Translations under genes and position numbers: made by a program
Assembly: GCF_017876115.1 (NCBI RefSeq)
Contig: NZ_JAGINO010000005.1
Span: 1 to 64,000 of the forward strand
DNA length: 64,000 bases
Reading direction: 5' to 3'
From: Azospirillum picis
GTDB taxonomy: Bacteria; Pseudomonadota; Alphaproteobacteria; Azospirillales; Azospirillaceae
Part shown: positions 6,654-15,997 of the stretch, piece after piece
Numbering within the stretch: the stretch's first letter is position 1
Layout: the number at the start of each line of letters is the position of its first letter
The notes under the pieces: model-generated
What the model was told of the DNA's origin: nothing
The model's input: the letters and a program-made list of their open reading frames with translations, nothing else
Database searches by the model: none

Positions 6654-9600
6654 TCATTCCGCCAGGACGCGCAGGCGGGAAACCGCCGTGCGGGCCGACA
6701 GGTGCGGGCGCTGGAGGTCCTCCACCTGGGCACCCGGAACCGCGAAGTCGCCGGGGGTCACGGCACGGACCAGATAGACCAGGCGGAAGCGCGGCGACGC
6801 CTTGGCAAGATCGACCGCGGCGACGAAACGGTCGTCGCGGAACTCGACGTTGCGGACGGTCGACAGCTCGCCGAGCCAGGACAGCCTGCCGAGCTGGCCG
6901 CTGTTGGCGAGCCGGACATTCTCGATCTCGAAGCCGGCAGGGAGCGGATCGCTGACCAGGACCGAGTGGTCGAGCGGGTCGTTGACCTCGCCTTCGAGGA
7001 TCACCACCAGCAGGTCGTTGTGCCGCACGCCGGCCGGGTCCGCCGGGCGCCCGGCCATGTCGAACAGGCGGCGGCGGATGGTCATGCCCTGTTCCTCGGC
7101 GGCAGCCGGCTGGTCGGGAACGCCGGCGACCGAGACGACCTGCCTGACCTCGCCGCCGAGGTTGCGGATCGCCGGCGGGTTCGCCGGGTCGATGCGCTGG
7201 ATCTGCGGCTTGGCATTCTCAACGGTCTGGTCGTCGATCGCCAGCTTCATCGGAGCGGCGCGCTCGATCAGCGCCCGCGCCGCCAGCAGCAGCCACGCCC
7301 GCTCCTGCGGGTTGGTGGTGCGGACGGCGGCGAAGGTCTTCGCCACGCGGTCGGCCGCCTGGAAGATGCGGTCGCGGTCCACCACCCCGCTCTCGGCCAT
7401 CAGCGCCACCACGCCGGCCTCGTCGCGCAGGGACGAGCCATGGTCGCGCAGGCTGGCGGTCACCATGCGGGCGCCGGTCAGCCTGGAGAAGGCGTCGGCC
7501 GCACCGCCCTGGTCGCCGAGCGATGCCGCCGCGGCCGCGATCTGCGCCCGGCCGAAGTCGGTCTGGAGCTGGTCCCAGTACACCTCGCGGAAATAGCGCA
7601 CCGCCCCGGCATCGATCATCTTCGCCCGGGCGAGGACATAGAGCGCATAGGCGCGGCCCGGCAGGTCCGCGGTCTCCACCCAGGCGTTGTCGATCGCCTG
7701 CTTCAGCCAGTCCAGGCCCTTGCGGTAGGGCTGGTCGGGGACGCGGTATCCCGCCGCCCGGGCACGACCGAGCACGTCCACGACGTAGGCGGTGAGCCAG
7801 GGATCGAGATCCCCCTTCGGCGACCAGCCGGCAAAGGCACCGTCCAGCCGCTGGAAGCCGAGCAGCCGGTCGATGCCGCGTTGGACCCGCGCCTTGACCT
7901 GATCCTCCGGCGCGATGCCGAGTGCTGCGGCCTCGCCGCTCATCGACAGCAGCGGCAGTATGCGGCTGGCCGTCGGCTCGGCCCCGCCGGGGGCCGCACG
8001 GTCGAGGGCGAAGAGCAGGCCGGGGACGTCCAGATCCGGAAGCGGCGCAATCATGGCGCCGGCCGCGACCGTCTCCGGCCGCAGGCCGGCGGCGATGTCG
8101 GCCGGCACGGTCAGGGCCTTGTCGGTCGGCAGCGCCGCCGCGGCGCGGCGGGACTGCATCGGCGAGGCGGGCCGAACGGTCACGTCCCAGCGCCGGGTGA
8201 CGCGGACGCCATTCGGACCGGTGACGTCCAGCGTCACGTGCCCGGCGCCGGCCGCGGTGGCGGTCAGCACGCGGCCGGCCGTCGCGCGCTTGCCACGCAC
8301 GAGCTTCGGCACCGACAGCGCGGTGCCGGCGCCGTCTCCATCGGCAATGCCGGCGGCATCACCGTTGCCGGCAGCGCCGGTACCGGCATCCCGGCCCGGG
8401 ACGATGGCCACGGCACCGCCGGCGCTCAGGGTCATGCGGTAGTCGCCGTCCGGGCCATTGAGGTTGTCGAGCGACAGCAGCACCTGTGCCGAATCGCCGG
8501 GGGCGAGGAAGCGCGGCAGCACCGCGTCGGCGACAACCGGATCACGCACGAGAACCTGGCTTTCGGCATGGCCGATGCGGCCATCGCTCCATGCCACCGC
8601 CATAAGCCGCAGGCGGCCCTGGAAGTCCGGCAGGTCGAAGGGAACGGAAACCTTGCCCTCGGCGCCGACGGTCACGATGCCGGAAAAGAGTGAAACCACC
8701 CGCTCCGACTTCGGCGGCACCAGCCCGGCGATCTGGCGCAGGCGCGGTGCCGGCAGCGCCGGCGGCCGCGTGCTGTCCAGCCCGGCCGGATCGATCAGGC
8801 GCCCGAAGGAATCGCGGAGCTCGACGTTCAGCGGCCGCTTGCCGAGGTAATGGCGGGCCGGATCCGGCGACGGCTGGTCGGTCAACTGCATCACCGACTC
8901 GTCGACGACGGCCAGCGTGAGGTAGGCCTGACCGCCTTCCGCCACCCCGTCCACCGCCACCTCGGCGGTCATCGCCCGGCGCGGCTCCGCCTCCGCCGGT
9001 GCCGACAGGCGGACGTCCAGCGTGCGCGGCGCCTTGTCCATCGCCAGCCAGGACAGCCCGACCGCGCGGCGCGGCGGCTTGCGGGACCCCGGATCGGTGG
9101 TGGCGAAGGCGGTCGCGAGCACGTAGGCGCCGCTGGTCCAGCCCTGCCCCACCGGGATCTCCAGGAAGGCGCCGTCCGGACCGATGGCGCGGGTGACGGC
9201 ATAGGTGACGCCACGGTCGGCGACCGCCACCAGGACCTGGCTGTCATAGGGCGGCTTGACGAAGACCCAGGCGCTGTCGCCGGCGCGGTAGGAGGGCATC
9301 ATCACCGAAAGCTCGACGGCGTCCGGCCGTTCGCCGGCGGTCGGGGTCATCCACCAGCCGGCGGCGAACCGCAGGCTGCTGGCGACTCCGGTCTTGGGGT
9401 CGAAGACCTCCAGCCGGTAGCGGCCCGCGGCGACCGGCGTCTCGACGGCGACCGGCCCGTCGGCCTTGGCCGACAGGGTGCCGCCGGTGACGCGCTGGTC
9501 CTTCACCGTGACCTTGTAGTCCCAGCGGCCGTTCGCCTCGTACCAGGCATAGTCGTACTCCTCCTCGAACAGCTCGTAGGAGAGGTCGGGACGGTCGGCG

Positions 9601-11522
9601 GGCTTGCCGTCGGGGCCAAGTGCGATCACGTCGAAACCGGCGGTGGCGCCTTCCGGCACGCCGTCGCCCTCGAAGCGCGGCTTGATGCCGACAGCGAAAG
9701 GCTGATGGCGCACCGGCAGGACGAAGTCGCGGCCGACCGGACGGCCACCGATGTCGAACAGGGTGGCACGCACCACCGCCTCGAGCGGGCGGGTGCTGTC
9801 CGGCGGGCGCGGCAGCTTCACCTTCAGCCGGGCCGAACCGGCGGCATCGGTGACGAATCCCGGAAGATCGGCGCGCGCCGCCCTCACATCCTCCTGCGCC
9901 AGGCCGAAATGATAGCCGGGAAACTGCGGATAGGGATTGGCGGCGGCGCGCAGGGTCACCGTCAGCTCGCCGGGCAGCCCGGCCGCCGGGGCGCCGTAGA
10001 GGTAATGGCCGTCGAGCGCGATGTCGGCCTCGCCGTCGGCGGCGAGCTCGGCGGTCGGCGACGCGAGGCGGACGTCGAGCCGGGGTGGGACGAAATCCTC
10101 CAGCAGGAACTCGGCCTTGCCGACCGCCGGGCCATCGGGCTCGGCGTGGGCGGTGACGCTCCAGGTGCCGGGATAGGCGTTCATCCCCAGGTCGATGCGG
10201 GTGGCGTAGCCGCCGGCGCCCGAATCGGCCAGGGTCCGCCGCTCCACCTCGAAGCCGTCGGGCCGGAGGACGCGGATGGTCAGCGGCTTGCCGCCCGGCG
10301 GCGGATTCAGGTCGGCATCTCGCAGCAGGGCCGTCAACTGGACCGTCTCGCCCGGCCGGTAGATGCCGCGTTCGGTATAGAGCCAGGCATCCAGCCCGCC
10401 GGTCGCCGGCCGGACCGGCGGCGCCTTCTCCGGCGTGTCGGCCGGCGGCACCCCGCCGGCGGTGAGGTCGAGCACGGCGAAGTCGCCGTCGCCGCGGGCG
10501 GCGAACAGCGCCTGGACCGGCTCGGTCCCGGCGGCGCGCAGCGCGGCGAGGTCGAATCGGCCGAGCCCGTCCTCACCGGTCTGGACGCGTGCCAGCTCGG
10601 CGCCGTTGCGGGCGACCAGCCGGAGCTCGACACCGGCGGCCGGGGCGGCGCTGCCGGCGGAGCGGGCGAAGACGACCAGCGACTCCTCGCCCATGATCGT
10701 GTTCAGGCCGAGGTCGGAGACGACGAACCACTGGGTCGCCTTGCGGTCCCAGCCGCCGGGCTTGATCTCGTCGGCACCGGCGACGGCGACATAGACCCCC
10801 GGCTCCAGCTTGCCCAGCACGGCATCGATGGGAAAGGCGGTGGTGACCGTGCGGTTCGGCTGGTTGCCGATCCCGATCTCGCCCCGCCACACCTCCTGGC
10901 CCGATTTGTCCAGGATCTCGCCGATGTCGTAATCGGTCATCTGCTGGGTGATGCGGCCGAAATAGATCTTCTCCACCAGCGCCCGGTCGGCGATGCGCAG
11001 GACCTGCAGCTTCGCGCGGTCCAGGTTGATGGAGCGCAGCGGCAGGCCTTCCGACCCGACCCGCGGCAGGATGTAGCCGGCACCGCGGAAGGCCAGCGAC
11101 GGCTTGCGGTTGGGCACCTGGACGTCACGGCTGTCGGCGGCCGGCAGCCGCTTGCCGTCGGCGCCGGGCAACCCGTCCTTCAGCGTGATGCGATAGCTCT
11201 CGCCATGGCGCAGGCCTTCCACGCACAGCGTGCGGTCGCGGGCGATGGCGGCGCCGTCGACGTCGGGCTGCACCTCGACATAGTCGCGGTAGTTCACCGC
11301 GCGCGAGCGCTCCAGCCGATCGGTGAAGGTGAAGCAGGCCTGGGGCGTGTCGCGTTCCGCCACCACCTCGACGCCGGAGACGCCGAAGGGGACCGGTTCG
11401 GCCGGCAGGTCGGCGGCCAGCACGGGGGCGGCAACGCCCCCGGTGACCATCACCCCTCCGGCCGCGACAGTGCCGGAGCACGCGATGAAAACGGCACAGA
11501 CACGCGCGAGCGCACGCAACAT
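6654..11522 (-). CDS. Alpha-2-macroglobulin-like protein without the thioester motif
   Basis: At 1622 aa this is full length for bacterial alpha-2-macroglobulins, large periplasmic proteins thought to trap proteases. I start it at MLRALARVCAVFIACSG (11522), which gives a clear export signal; a longer ORF to 11729 adds an arginine-rich stretch unlikely to be translated. Macroglobulin domains, the bait region and the C-terminal alpha-helical toroid (for example GIDRLLGFQRLDGAFAGW) are recognisable. Where thioester family members have G-C-x-E-Q-T, this protein reads G-G-A-E-P-T (nt about 7970-7990, near residue 1180), so the reactive Cys and Gln are both absent, as in YfaS-type proteins. No pbpC partner gene is adjacent. 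FIAC could be a weak lipobox, so membrane anchoring is uncertain. Confidence 0.88.
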   Translation of the reverse strand: MLRALARVCAVFIACSGTVAAGGVMVTGGVAAPVLAADLPAEPVPFGVSGVEVVAERDTPQACFTFTDRLERSRAVNYRDYVEVQPDVDGAAIARDRTLCVEGLRHGESYRITLKDGLPGADGKRLPAADSRDVQVPNRKPSLAFRGAGYILPRVGSEGLPLRSINLDRAKLQVLRIADRALVEKIYFGRITQQMTDYDIGEILDKSGQEVWRGEIGIGNQPNRTVTTAFPIDAVLGKLEPGVYVAVAGADEIKPGGWDRKATQWFVVSDLGLNTIMGEESLVVFARSAGSAAPAAGVELRLVARNGAELARVQTGEDGLGRFDLAALRAAGTEPVQALFAARGDGDFAVLDLTAGGVPPADTPEKAPPVRPATGGLDAWLYTERGIYRPGETVQLTALLRDADLNPPPGGKPLTIRVLRPDGFEVERRTLADSGAGGYATRIDLGMNAYPGTWSVTAHAEPDGPAVGKAEFLLEDFVPPRLDVRLASPTAELAADGEADIALDGHYLYGAPAAGLPGELTVTLRAAANPYPQFPGYHFGLAQEDVRAARADLPGFVTDAAGSARLKVKLPRPPDSTRPLEAVVRATLFDIGGRPVGRDFVLPVRHQPFAVGIKPRFEGDGVPEGATAGFDVIALGPDGKPADRPDLSYELFEEEYDYAWYEANGRWDYKVTVKDQRVTGGTLSAKADGPVAVETPVAAGRYRLEVFDPKTGVASSLRFAAGWWMTPTAGERPDAVELSVMMPSYRAGDSAWVFVKPPYDSQVLVAVADRGVTYAVTRAIGPDGAFLEIPVGQGWTSGAYVLATAFATTDPGSRKPPRRAVGLSWLAMDKAPRTLDVRLSAPAEAEPRRAMTAEVAVDGVAEGGQAYLTLAVVDESVMQLTDQPSPDPARHYLGKRPLNVELRDSFGRLIDPAGLDSTRPPALPAPRLRQIAGLVPPKSERVVSLFSGIVTVGAEGKVSVPFDLPDFQGRLRLMAVAWSDGRIGHAESQVLVRDPVVADAVLPRFLAPGDSAQVLLSLDNLNGPDGDYRMTLSAGGAVAIVPGRDAGTGAAGNGDAAGIADGDGAGTALSVPKLVRGKRATAGRVLTATAAGAGHVTLDVTGPNGVRVTRRWDVTVRPASPMQSRRAAAALPTDKALTVPADIAAGLRPETVAAGAMIAPLPDLDVPGLLFALDRAAPGGAEPTASRILPLLSMSGEAAALGIAPEDQVKARVQRGIDRLLGFQRLDGAFAGWSPKGDLDPWLTAYVVDVLGRARAAGYRVPDQPYRKGLDWLKQAIDNAWVETADLPGRAYALYVLARAKMIDAGAVRYFREVYWDQLQTDFGRAQIAAAAASLGDQGGAADAFSRLTGARMVTASLRDHGSSLRDEAGVVALMAESGVVDRDRIFQAADRVAKTFAAVRTTNPQERAWLLLAARALIERAAPMKLAIDDQTVENAKPQIQRIDPANPPAIRNLGGEVRQVVSVAGVPDQPAAAEEQGMTIRRRLFDMAGRPADPAGVRHNDLLVVILEGEVNDPLDHSVLVSDPLPAGFEIENVRLANSGQLGRLSWLGELSTVRNVEFRDDRFVAAVDLAKASPRFRLVYLVRAVTPGDFAVPGAQVEDLQRPHLSARTAVSRLRVLAE

Positions 11523-11573
11523 TCTGGACAGGCCCCAATTCCCCGGGTGGGTCCGGTACCGCGCGAACCGGAA

Positions 11574-11591
11574 CGTTCCCCTATGGGAACG
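11574..11591. promoter_or_regulatory. Inverted repeat upstream of the macroglobulin gene
   Basis: CGTTCCC (11574-11580) and GGGAACG (11585-11591) pair across CTAT about 50-70 bases upstream of the macroglobulin start, where an operator or 5' leader hairpin would fall. I see nothing else recognisable in 11523-11759. Confidence 0.35.
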
Positions 11592-11759
11592 GTCCTGGCG
11601 GCGGCTCGGACCTGGACGAAACCGGCGCGGAGTATGCCGAAGCGCCTGGGGTTTCGCCATGGCTTTGCGACGGCGGCCCGCAGATTGGCCGGCCAGGCCA
11701 AGCCGCCGTCGGAAAAAGGAAATTCGCACCGGCGCCGTCAGCGGCGACCGGTGCCGCCG

Positions 11760-12920
11760 TCAGGCGGCGAAGCGCCGGCGCAGCCTGGCGATCGCCTCGT
11801 CGATCACCTCGTCCTTCTTCGAGAAGCAGAAGCGGACGACGTTGGTCGGCGCATTCTCCACGAAGAAGGCGCTAACAGGGATGGCCGCGACCTTCGCTTC
11901 CGCCACCAGCCAGCGGCAGAACTCCTGGTCGTCGCCGTCGAAGCCGAAACGGGAGATGTCGGTGACGACGAAGTAGGTGCCGGAGCCGGGCAAAACCTCG
12001 AACCCGGCGGATCGCAGCCCGGCCGACAGCCGGTCGCGCTTGGCCTGCAGCCCCTCGGCGAGGCCGGTGAAATACCCCTCCTCCTTGCCGAGGCCGTAGG
12101 CGACCGCCGCCTGCAGGTTCGGCGGGGTGGTGAAGGTCAGGAACTGGTGGGCCTTCGCCACCGGCTGCAGCAGGTGGGGGGCGGCGGTGACGTAGCCGAC
12201 CTTCCAGCCCGTCAGCGAGAAGGTCTTGCCGGCCGAGCCGATCTTCAGGCAGCGGTCGCGCATTCCCGGCAGCGTCATCAGCGGGATGTGGCGGCGCCCG
12301 TCGAAGATGATGTGCTCGTAGACCTCGTCACAGACCGCCAGCGCATCGTGCCGCTGCACGAACTCGGCGATCAGCTCCAGCTCGGCACGGTCGAAGACCT
12401 TGGCGGCCGGGTTGAGCGGGTCGTTGATCAGCACCAGCTTGGTGCGCGGCGAGAAGGCGGCCTCCAGGTCGGCGCGCGTGAAGCTCCAGTCCGGCGCCTT
12501 GAGCGAGACGAAGCGCGGCACGCCGCCGGCCAGACGGATGATCGGCAGGTAGCTGTCGTACATCGGCTGGAACAGCACCACCTCGTCGCCCGGGTTGATC
12601 AGGCCGAGCAGGCAGGCGGTCAGCGCCTCGGTGGCGCCCGAGGTGACCATCGTCTCCGTCTTCCAGTCGACGTCCAGCCCGTAGAAGCGCTGGGCATGGC
12701 CGGCGAGGGCTTGGCGCAGGTCGGGCGTGCCCATCATCGACGGGTACTGGTTCCAGCCGTCGAGCAGGGCGTCGGACGCCTTCTGCAGCACGTCGGCCGG
12801 CCCGCGGTCGTCGGGGAAACCCTGGCCGAGGTTGATGGCGCCATGCTCCTCCGACAGGCGGGACATGACCTCGAAGATGGTGGTGCCATAACTGGACAGC
12901 AGCGCGTTGCCCGACTTCAC
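11760..12920 (-). CDS. Class I/II PLP-dependent aminotransferase
   Basis: The 386-aa protein is a fold-type I aminotransferase: INLGQGFPDD near the N terminus, the CDEVYEH aspartate segment and the PLP lysine in GSAGKTFSLTGWKVGY. It resembles the methionine/kynurenine-type (YbdL-like) branch. The segment usually NTPHNPTGK reads NDPLNPAAK, a mild divergence. I use a GTG start at 12920 because AGGAGG lies eight bases upstream (12929-12934) and the encoded protein begins KSGNALL. An ATG at 13028 would add a low-complexity extension. Preferred amino acid unknown. Confidence 0.88.
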   Translation of the reverse strand: MKSGNALLSSYGTTIFEVMSRLSEEHGAINLGQGFPDDRGPADVLQKASDALLDGWNQYPSMMGTPDLRQALAGHAQRFYGLDVDWKTETMVTSGATEALTACLLGLINPGDEVVLFQPMYDSYLPIIRLAGGVPRFVSLKAPDWSFTRADLEAAFSPRTKLVLINDPLNPAAKVFDRAELELIAEFVQRHDALAVCDEVYEHIIFDGRRHIPLMTLPGMRDRCLKIGSAGKTFSLTGWKVGYVTAAPHLLQPVAKAHQFLTFTTPPNLQAAVAYGLGKEEGYFTGLAEGLQAKRDRLSAGLRSAGFEVLPGSGTYFVVTDISRFGFDGDDQEFCRWLVAEAKVAAIPVSAFFVENAPTNVVRFCFSKKDEVIDEAIARLRRRFAA

Positions 12921-13041
12921 CGCAAGAACCTCCTGATGCGAGACGGCGGTCAGGATGGCGGCAGCGGGGCGGCACTGTCCAGAGGCACCCGCGCGGGGCT
13001 GGGCTGTCCGGCCCGTCACCGCCGGCACTCAGCCGGACGGG

Positions 13042-13341
13042 TCAGGGCGCGGCGTCGCGCTCCATCTTCCGCTTGCGACGGGCGCGCAATTTCTGGCGGA
13101 TATGCTCGACCGGCGCGAACAGCCGCGGATAGCGGCGCTTGCTGCGGACGAACAGGCGGCGCGCGTCGGCGGAATTGCGCAGGACCAGCACGCCACCCAA
13201 CAGGATCACCGGCAGCCCGCCGGGTCCCGGCAGGGGGGCGATGGCGACGCCCAGCAGGATGATCACGCAGCCGGCACCGATCAGCGCGAGCTGGCGGATG
13301 CGGGCAAGCGAAAGCGTGGATGCGGTCTCCGGTTCACTCAT
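13042..13341 (-). CDS. Small membrane protein, PGPGW-like
   Basis: This 99-aa protein has two adjacent hydrophobic segments separated by PLPGPGGLPVILLG, which resembles the PGPGW family of putative membrane proteins, followed by a strongly basic tail (RKRKMERD). Function unknown. The ATG at 13341 has AGGAG about 15 bases upstream, a long spacing; an in-frame ATG at 13380 has no better site. It may be co-transcribed with the gene at 13430-13963. Confidence 0.65.
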   Translation of the reverse strand: MSEPETASTLSLARIRQLALIGAGCVIILLGVAIAPLPGPGGLPVILLGGVLVLRNSADARRLFVRSKRRYPRLFAPVEHIRQKLRARRKRKMERDAAP

Positions 13342-13429
13342 CAGCGGTTCGAAAGGCTCCTGGATGCCGGGACCTTTCATATGGCCCCGGCCTGCCCACT
13401 TGGAAGCCCCCTCCCCTTCCGGGGAGGAT

Positions 13430-13963
13430 TCAGTGCAGGGCCGCCGGAACGGCGGGTGCGCTACGGGTCAGGCGCGCCGGATCGAGCCGCCAGAGTGCCG
13501 CATCGCGCTCCGCCGGGGCCGGCTTCCAACGGAACTCGCGCGACAACTGGGCGCGCGCAGCACCGGCCCGGCGCGCCAGCCCGGCGCACTCGGCCCGAGC
13601 GCCCCCGGCTTCCGAGCCTGCTTCCACGCCCGCATCGCCGCCGCAGTCCCGCTCCCCACCCCGATCCTGCGGGCCGCAACGGCGGTCGGCGCAGCTCTCC
13701 AGCATCAGGCGGATCATCCGCTCGCGCTTGTCGGCATCGACGAAGCCGGACCGGTCGAAATAGAGCTTGGTGAAGGCCAGTTCGGTCACCCGCGCGTGCG
13801 ACCGCCGGTCGCCGACGATCACCGCGGCCACCATTTCCACGCAGCGCCCGGCAAAATGCGGCAGCGGGGCCGTGCCGTCGTCGGCACAGTCGAGCAGATG
13901 GCTCGGCAGGTCGACGAGACGTCCCGACCCGTCCTTCACCAGATAGCGGCGCCACACCGACAT
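13430..13963 (-). CDS. Hypothetical protein
   Basis: I do not recognise this 177-aa protein. The N-terminal 95 residues are ordinary globular sequence (MSVWRRYLVKDGSGRLVDLP, then RERMIRLMLESCADRR), while the C-terminal part is rich in Arg, Ala and Gly and may be disordered. No signal peptide or membrane segment is visible. GGGAGG five to six bases before the ATG supports translation on this strand over several overlapping antisense reading frames. Confidence 0.6.
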   Translation of the reverse strand: MSVWRRYLVKDGSGRLVDLPSHLLDCADDGTAPLPHFAGRCVEMVAAVIVGDRRSHARVTELAFTKLYFDRSGFVDADKRERMIRLMLESCADRRCGPQDRGGERDCGGDAGVEAGSEAGGARAECAGLARRAGAARAQLSREFRWKPAPAERDAALWRLDPARLTRSAPAVPAALH

Positions 13964-14153
13964 ATCCGCCTCCCGTCAAGCCTTTGCGCGGCCAGGGACC
14001 AAGCCGCCCAGCGCAGCAACGGCCCATGCCCGGCAAAGCCTACACCAGTCCGCAGAAAGACGGAACGGGGCGCCGGCCCCGGCATCGGTACCCGGGCCGG
14101 ATGGCCATCCCGGCATGCGAAACGCGGCATGGCACCGCAAGACGCCGATGCCG

Positions 14154-15929
14154 TCAGTGTTGCGTCAGCGGCCAGAACAGCGAGATCGCCGCCGTTCCCA
14201 GCACCACCACCAGGATCGACAGCGGCAATCCCAGCCGCCAGTAGTCGCCGAACCGGTAGCCGCCCGGTCCCATCACCAGCGTGTTGCACTGGTGGCCGAT
14301 CGGCGTGAGGAAGTCGCAGCCGGCTCCCACCGCCACCGCCATCAGGAAGGCATCCGGCCGCAGGCCGAGATGGGTGGCGAGGCTGGCGCCGATCGGGGCC
14401 ATCACCAGGACGGTGGCGGCATTGTTCAGGAAGGGCGTCACCGCCATCGCCGCCACCAGGATGAGGGCGAGCGCCCCCACCGGCGGCAGGTTTTGCGCCG
14501 CCTGCGACAGGAACCCCGCGATCAGTTCGGTCCCGCCGGTGGTGCGCAGGGTTTCACTGACCGGGATCAGGGAGCCGAGCAGAACCAGGATCGGCCACTC
14601 CACGGCGTCATACGCTTCGCGCAGGCTGACGACCTTCAGGACGGTCATGGCTACCGCCGCCCCGAAGAAGGCGATGGTGACCGGCACCATGCCGGTGGCC
14701 ACCAGCGTCACCGTGAGGGCGAGCACCGCCACCGCGGCCGCCCGCTTGGGCACGCGGCCGATCGCCAGGTCGCGCTCGGCCAGCGGCAGGCAGCCGAGCG
14801 CCGCCAGAATCTCCGCCATGCCGGACTGGCGGCACTGGATCACCACGAGGTCGCCGGCCTGCAGGCGCACCCGCCGCAACCGCTGGCGGATCGGCCGCCC
14901 ACGGCGGCTGAGCGCCAGCAGGTTGGCCCCGTAGCGCTCGCGCAACTGCACCTCCTCGATCGACTGGCCGATCAGGCGGGAGCGCTGCTCCACCACCGCC
15001 TCCACCACGGCGATGTCGTCGCGGCTCTCGCCCCCCTCCAGCTCCTTCTCGTGCACCATGCGCAGGCCGGCGCGCTTGACGACGGCGGCGAGCGCCTGGG
15101 TGTCTGCCTCCAGCACCAGAATGTCGCCGGCGAACAGCACCCAGTGGGCGGAGGGGACATAGCGCCGGTAGTTCTCGCGCACGATGGCGGCGATGGTCAC
15201 CTCGCCGTCGGCGAAGGCCTCCAGTTCGGCCACCGTTCGGCCCACGAAGGGAGACCCCTGGGGCAGCAGCGCCTCCGCCGTATAGTCGTCGATGGAAAAG
15301 GCGGGGCCGCTCGCCGCCGCCCGCCCCTTGGGCAGCAACCGGTAGCCGACCGTCAGGAAGGCCACGCCGGCAAGCGCGATCACCAGCCCCACCGGCGTGA
15401 AATCGAACATGTGGAAGGGCTCGCCCGTCATCTCGACGCGCAGGCGCGAGACGATGATGTTGGGCGAGGTGCCGACCAGGGTCATCAACCCGCCGAGCAA
15501 CGAGCCGAAGGCCATCGGCATGAGCAGCATCGACACCGGGGTGCCGGTCCGGCGGGCGATCTGCAGGGCGATCGGCATGAAGATGGCCAGCGCCCCGATG
15601 TTCTTGACGATCGCCGACAGCAGGGTCACCGCACCGGCCAGCACGAACACCTGGGCCCACAGCGTGGTCATGCGCGCGGCCAGCGGGCGCATCGCCGCCT
15701 CGACCACGCCGGATCGGCCGACCGCGGCGCTGACCACCAGGGCCGAACCCACGATGATGACGATGTCGTCGGAAAAGCCCTGAAAAGCCTCCTTGGCCGG
15801 GACGATACCCAACGCCACCGATCCGAGCAGCGCCAGCATGCCGACCAGATCGTAACGCAGCCGGTCCCAGATCAGCAGCGCGATCACCGCGCCGATGATT
15901 CCGAACGAGAACACCTGATCAAGCGTCAT
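14154..15929 (-). CDS. SLC13/DASS-family symporter with internal RCK_C domains
   Basis: The 591-aa protein has two groups of membrane segments flanking a soluble region (about residues 210-400) with two TrkA_C-like (RCK_C) domains, recognisable by VVIQCRQSG and the paired beta-strand repeats. VGTSPNI in the first half and FLNNAATVLVMAP in the second are the re-entrant SNT-like motifs of Na+-coupled anion symporters. Substrates in this architecture include sulfate, dicarboxylates and other oxyanions; none can be assigned here. It stands alone; the gaps on both sides (68 and 190 bases) contain no gene. Confidence 0.88.
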   Translation of the reverse strand: MTLDQVFSFGIIGAVIALLIWDRLRYDLVGMLALLGSVALGIVPAKEAFQGFSDDIVIIVGSALVVSAAVGRSGVVEAAMRPLAARMTTLWAQVFVLAGAVTLLSAIVKNIGALAIFMPIALQIARRTGTPVSMLLMPMAFGSLLGGLMTLVGTSPNIIVSRLRVEMTGEPFHMFDFTPVGLVIALAGVAFLTVGYRLLPKGRAAASGPAFSIDDYTAEALLPQGSPFVGRTVAELEAFADGEVTIAAIVRENYRRYVPSAHWVLFAGDILVLEADTQALAAVVKRAGLRMVHEKELEGGESRDDIAVVEAVVEQRSRLIGQSIEEVQLRERYGANLLALSRRGRPIRQRLRRVRLQAGDLVVIQCRQSGMAEILAALGCLPLAERDLAIGRVPKRAAAVAVLALTVTLVATGMVPVTIAFFGAAVAMTVLKVVSLREAYDAVEWPILVLLGSLIPVSETLRTTGGTELIAGFLSQAAQNLPPVGALALILVAAMAVTPFLNNAATVLVMAPIGASLATHLGLRPDAFLMAVAVGAGCDFLTPIGHQCNTLVMGPGGYRFGDYWRLGLPLSILVVVLGTAAISLFWPLTQH

Positions 15930-15997
15930 GGAGCGGTGCGGAGTCCTTCCTGGCCATCCTGCGGGCGAAACGGCCTGGCGCCTGCGTCCGCGGGAGG

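Noticed and set aside
11523-11640. Possible EcfG-type stress promoter (GGAAC) upstream of the macroglobulin gene
   Set aside because: GGAAC is present on both strands because of the inverted repeat, but CGTT does not follow at 16-17 bases on either.
6597-13262. Two very long plus-strand frames (698 and 1470 residues) opposite the macroglobulin and aminotransferase genes
   Set aside because: Composition is that of antisense GC-rich coding (RHRG-rich), no domains are recognisable, and the minus-strand genes explain the region.
13139-14308. Plus-strand frame of 389 residues across two small minus-strand genes
   Set aside because: Low complexity Arg/Pro/Ala-rich; the minus-strand genes have ribosome-binding sites and, for one, a membrane-protein motif.
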